From contig JABFWJ010000382.1 in the NCBI GenBank assembly GCA_013362295.1, positions 1-30,235 on the forward strand: 30,235 nucleotides of DNA, written 5' to 3'. Positions within the stretch are counted from its first letter, which is position 1. Every line of letters starts with the position of its first letter. Below are positions 29,361 through 30,235 of the stretch, one piece after another. The notes beneath the pieces are model-generated. The model searched no databases. It saw only the letters and a list, made by a program, of their open reading frames with translations, and was not told the origin of the DNA. The stretch is from Thermoleophilia bacterium. Lineage in GTDB: Bacteria; Actinomycetota; Thermoleophilia; Gaiellales; Gaiellaceae. The position numbers and the translations under genes are program-made.

Positions 29361-30128
29361 ATGGGTCGTCTCGACGGCAAGGTCTGCGTGATCACGGGCG
29401 CCGGCGGAGGCATGGGCCGCGAAGCGGCGCTCCTCTTCAGCGCCGAGGGCGCGCGCGTCTGTGTGGCCGACATCGATGGCGACGCGGCGCAGAACACCGC
29501 CGACGAAGCACGCGACGCGTTCGGGCACCAGGTCGACGTCGCCGACGAGGCCAGCGTGCAGGCGATGATGGACGCGACCGCCGAGCGCTACGGCGGCATC
29601 GACGTCCTCTACAACAACGCGGGCATCTCGCCGGGCGACGACGCTTCGGTCCTCGACACGAGCGTCGAGGCGTGGGACCGCGTGCAGGCAGTGAACACGA
29701 AGGGCGTCTTCCTCTGCTGCAAGCACGGCATCCCGCACCTGCAGCGACGCGGCGGCGGCAGCGTGATCAACGTCGCGAGCTTCGTGGCGATCCTCGGCGC
29801 AGCGACGAGCCAGATCTCGTACACCGCGTCGAAAGGCGCCGTCCTCTCGATGACGCGCGAGCTCGCGGTGCAGTTCGCCCGCGAGAACATCCGCGTCAAC
29901 GCGCTCTGCCCCGGGCCCGTCGAGACCCCGCTCCTGCTCTCGATCTTCGGCGACGATCCCGCCGCCCTCGAGCGCCGGCGCACGCACTGGCCGATGGGGC
30001 GCCTGGCCAAGCCGCGCGAGGTCGTCAACGGCGCGCTCTTCCTCGCCTCCGACGAGTCCTCGTACGTCACCGGCTCGACGTTCCTCGTCGACGGAGGGCT
30101 GACGGCGGCGTACGTCACGCCCGAGTGA
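29361..30128 (+). CDS. Short-chain dehydrogenase/reductase (SDR)
   Basis: A 255-residue classical SDR. The cofactor loop is 'TGAGGGMG'; 'VADIDGD' at the end of strand 2 favours NAD(H). 'YNNAGISPG' is the NNAG motif, the catalytic Ser is in 'VINVASFVA' and Tyr/Lys in 'SYTASKGA', and 'ALCPGPVETPLL' and 'SYVTGSTFLVDGG' close the fold. It oxidises an alcohol or reduces a ketone; the substrate is unknown. Placed directly behind the aldehyde dehydrogenase, it may supply an aldehyde to it. Its stop overlaps the next gene (TGATG). Confidence 0.92.
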   Translation: MGRLDGKVCVITGAGGGMGREAALLFSAEGARVCVADIDGDAAQNTADEARDAFGHQVDVADEASVQAMMDATAERYGGIDVLYNNAGISPGDDASVLDTSVEAWDRVQAVNTKGVFLCCKHGIPHLQRRGGGSVINVASFVAILGAATSQISYTASKGAVLSMTRELAVQFARENIRVNALCPGPVETPLLLSIFGDDPAALERRRTHWPMGRLAKPREVVNGALFLASDESSYVTGSTFLVDGGLTAAYVTPE

Positions 30129-30235
30129 TGCGCATCAACCTCATGATCGAGGGCCAGGAGGGCGTGACCTGGGAGCAGTGGCTCGCGCTCGCGCACGCCG
30201 CCGAGGACGCGAACCTGGAGGGCCTCTTCCGCTCC
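30128..30235 (+). CDS. LLM-class flavin/F420-dependent oxidoreductase, N-terminal fragment (3' end outside window)
   Basis: The first 36 codons only. 'INLMIEGQEGVTWEQWLALAHAAEDANLEGLF' is the usual first strand and helix of luciferase-like monooxygenase proteins, in which a strand-1 residue and the following helix line the flavin/F420 site. ATG 30128 overlaps the SDR stop. It is a different branch from the enzyme at the left edge, judging by context; its function cannot be set from this piece. Confidence 0.75.
   Translation, partial: MRINLMIEGQEGVTWEQWLALAHAAEDANLEGLFRS

Noticed and set aside
1..30235. tRNA, rRNA or replication origin
   Set aside because: No cloverleaf, rRNA-like or DnaA-box-rich stretch was recognised by eye; almost all of the window is accounted for by overlapping protein genes.

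Overview
The window is high-GC (roughly 70 %) bacterial DNA packed with genes that overlap by ATGA, GTGA or TGATG. The gene content points to an actinomycete: an F420-type (LLM) oxidoreductase at each end, an actinobacterial bcc complex (QcrC-QcrA-QcrB, with a three-helix Rieske protein), a Rho_N-type small protein, and an AcnA-type aconitase. A deep lineage such as Thermoleophilia (Gaiellales/Solirubrobacterales) is my inference; no rRNA or other marker here proves it.

Layout. 1-4044 (+): the end of an LLM oxidoreductase, an FNT-family channel and aconitase. 4045-4222: convergent spacer with two copies of a short hairpin repeat. 4223-4492 (-): small Rho_N-type protein. 4545-12499 (-): one eight-gene overlapping operon, read right to left: PP2C/SpoIIE phosphatase, CheY-like receiver, GAF-HD-GYP protein, STAS antagonist, RsbW-like kinase, GT4 glycosyltransferase, PelF-like glycosyltransferase, PelG-like membrane protein. 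It joins a partner-switching and HD-GYP signalling set to an exopolysaccharide synthase/exporter pair. 12510-19799 (+): a P-loop kinase, then the respiratory operon coxB-ctaD-ctaE, a small membrane protein, qcrC-qcrA-qcrB, closed by nested hairpins. 19892-22495 (+): a TPP riboswitch whose 3' end holds the ribosome binding site of a CytX-like NCS1 transporter, then a PfkB kinase and a small Asp-box protein. 22665-23510 (-): PhzF-like protein. 23604-30128 (+): a polyamine/amine catabolic cluster: APC permease, gamma-glutamylamide (glutamine) synthetase-like enzyme, gamma-glutamyl-GABA hydrolase, aldehyde dehydrogenase and SDR. The start of a second LLM oxidoreductase follows.

The catabolic cluster is interrupted at about 27.3-28.0 kb by a REP-associated (IS200-like, HUH/Y1) transposase gene. 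It is flanked by direct copies of the same hairpin found twice at 4.06-4.18 kb. The 4-kb pair matches the left and right ends of the transposase unit in order and relative orientation but has no gene between them, so it looks like a non-autonomous derivative. This repeat/transposase set and the signalling-plus-Pel-like operon are the two most interesting parts of the window.
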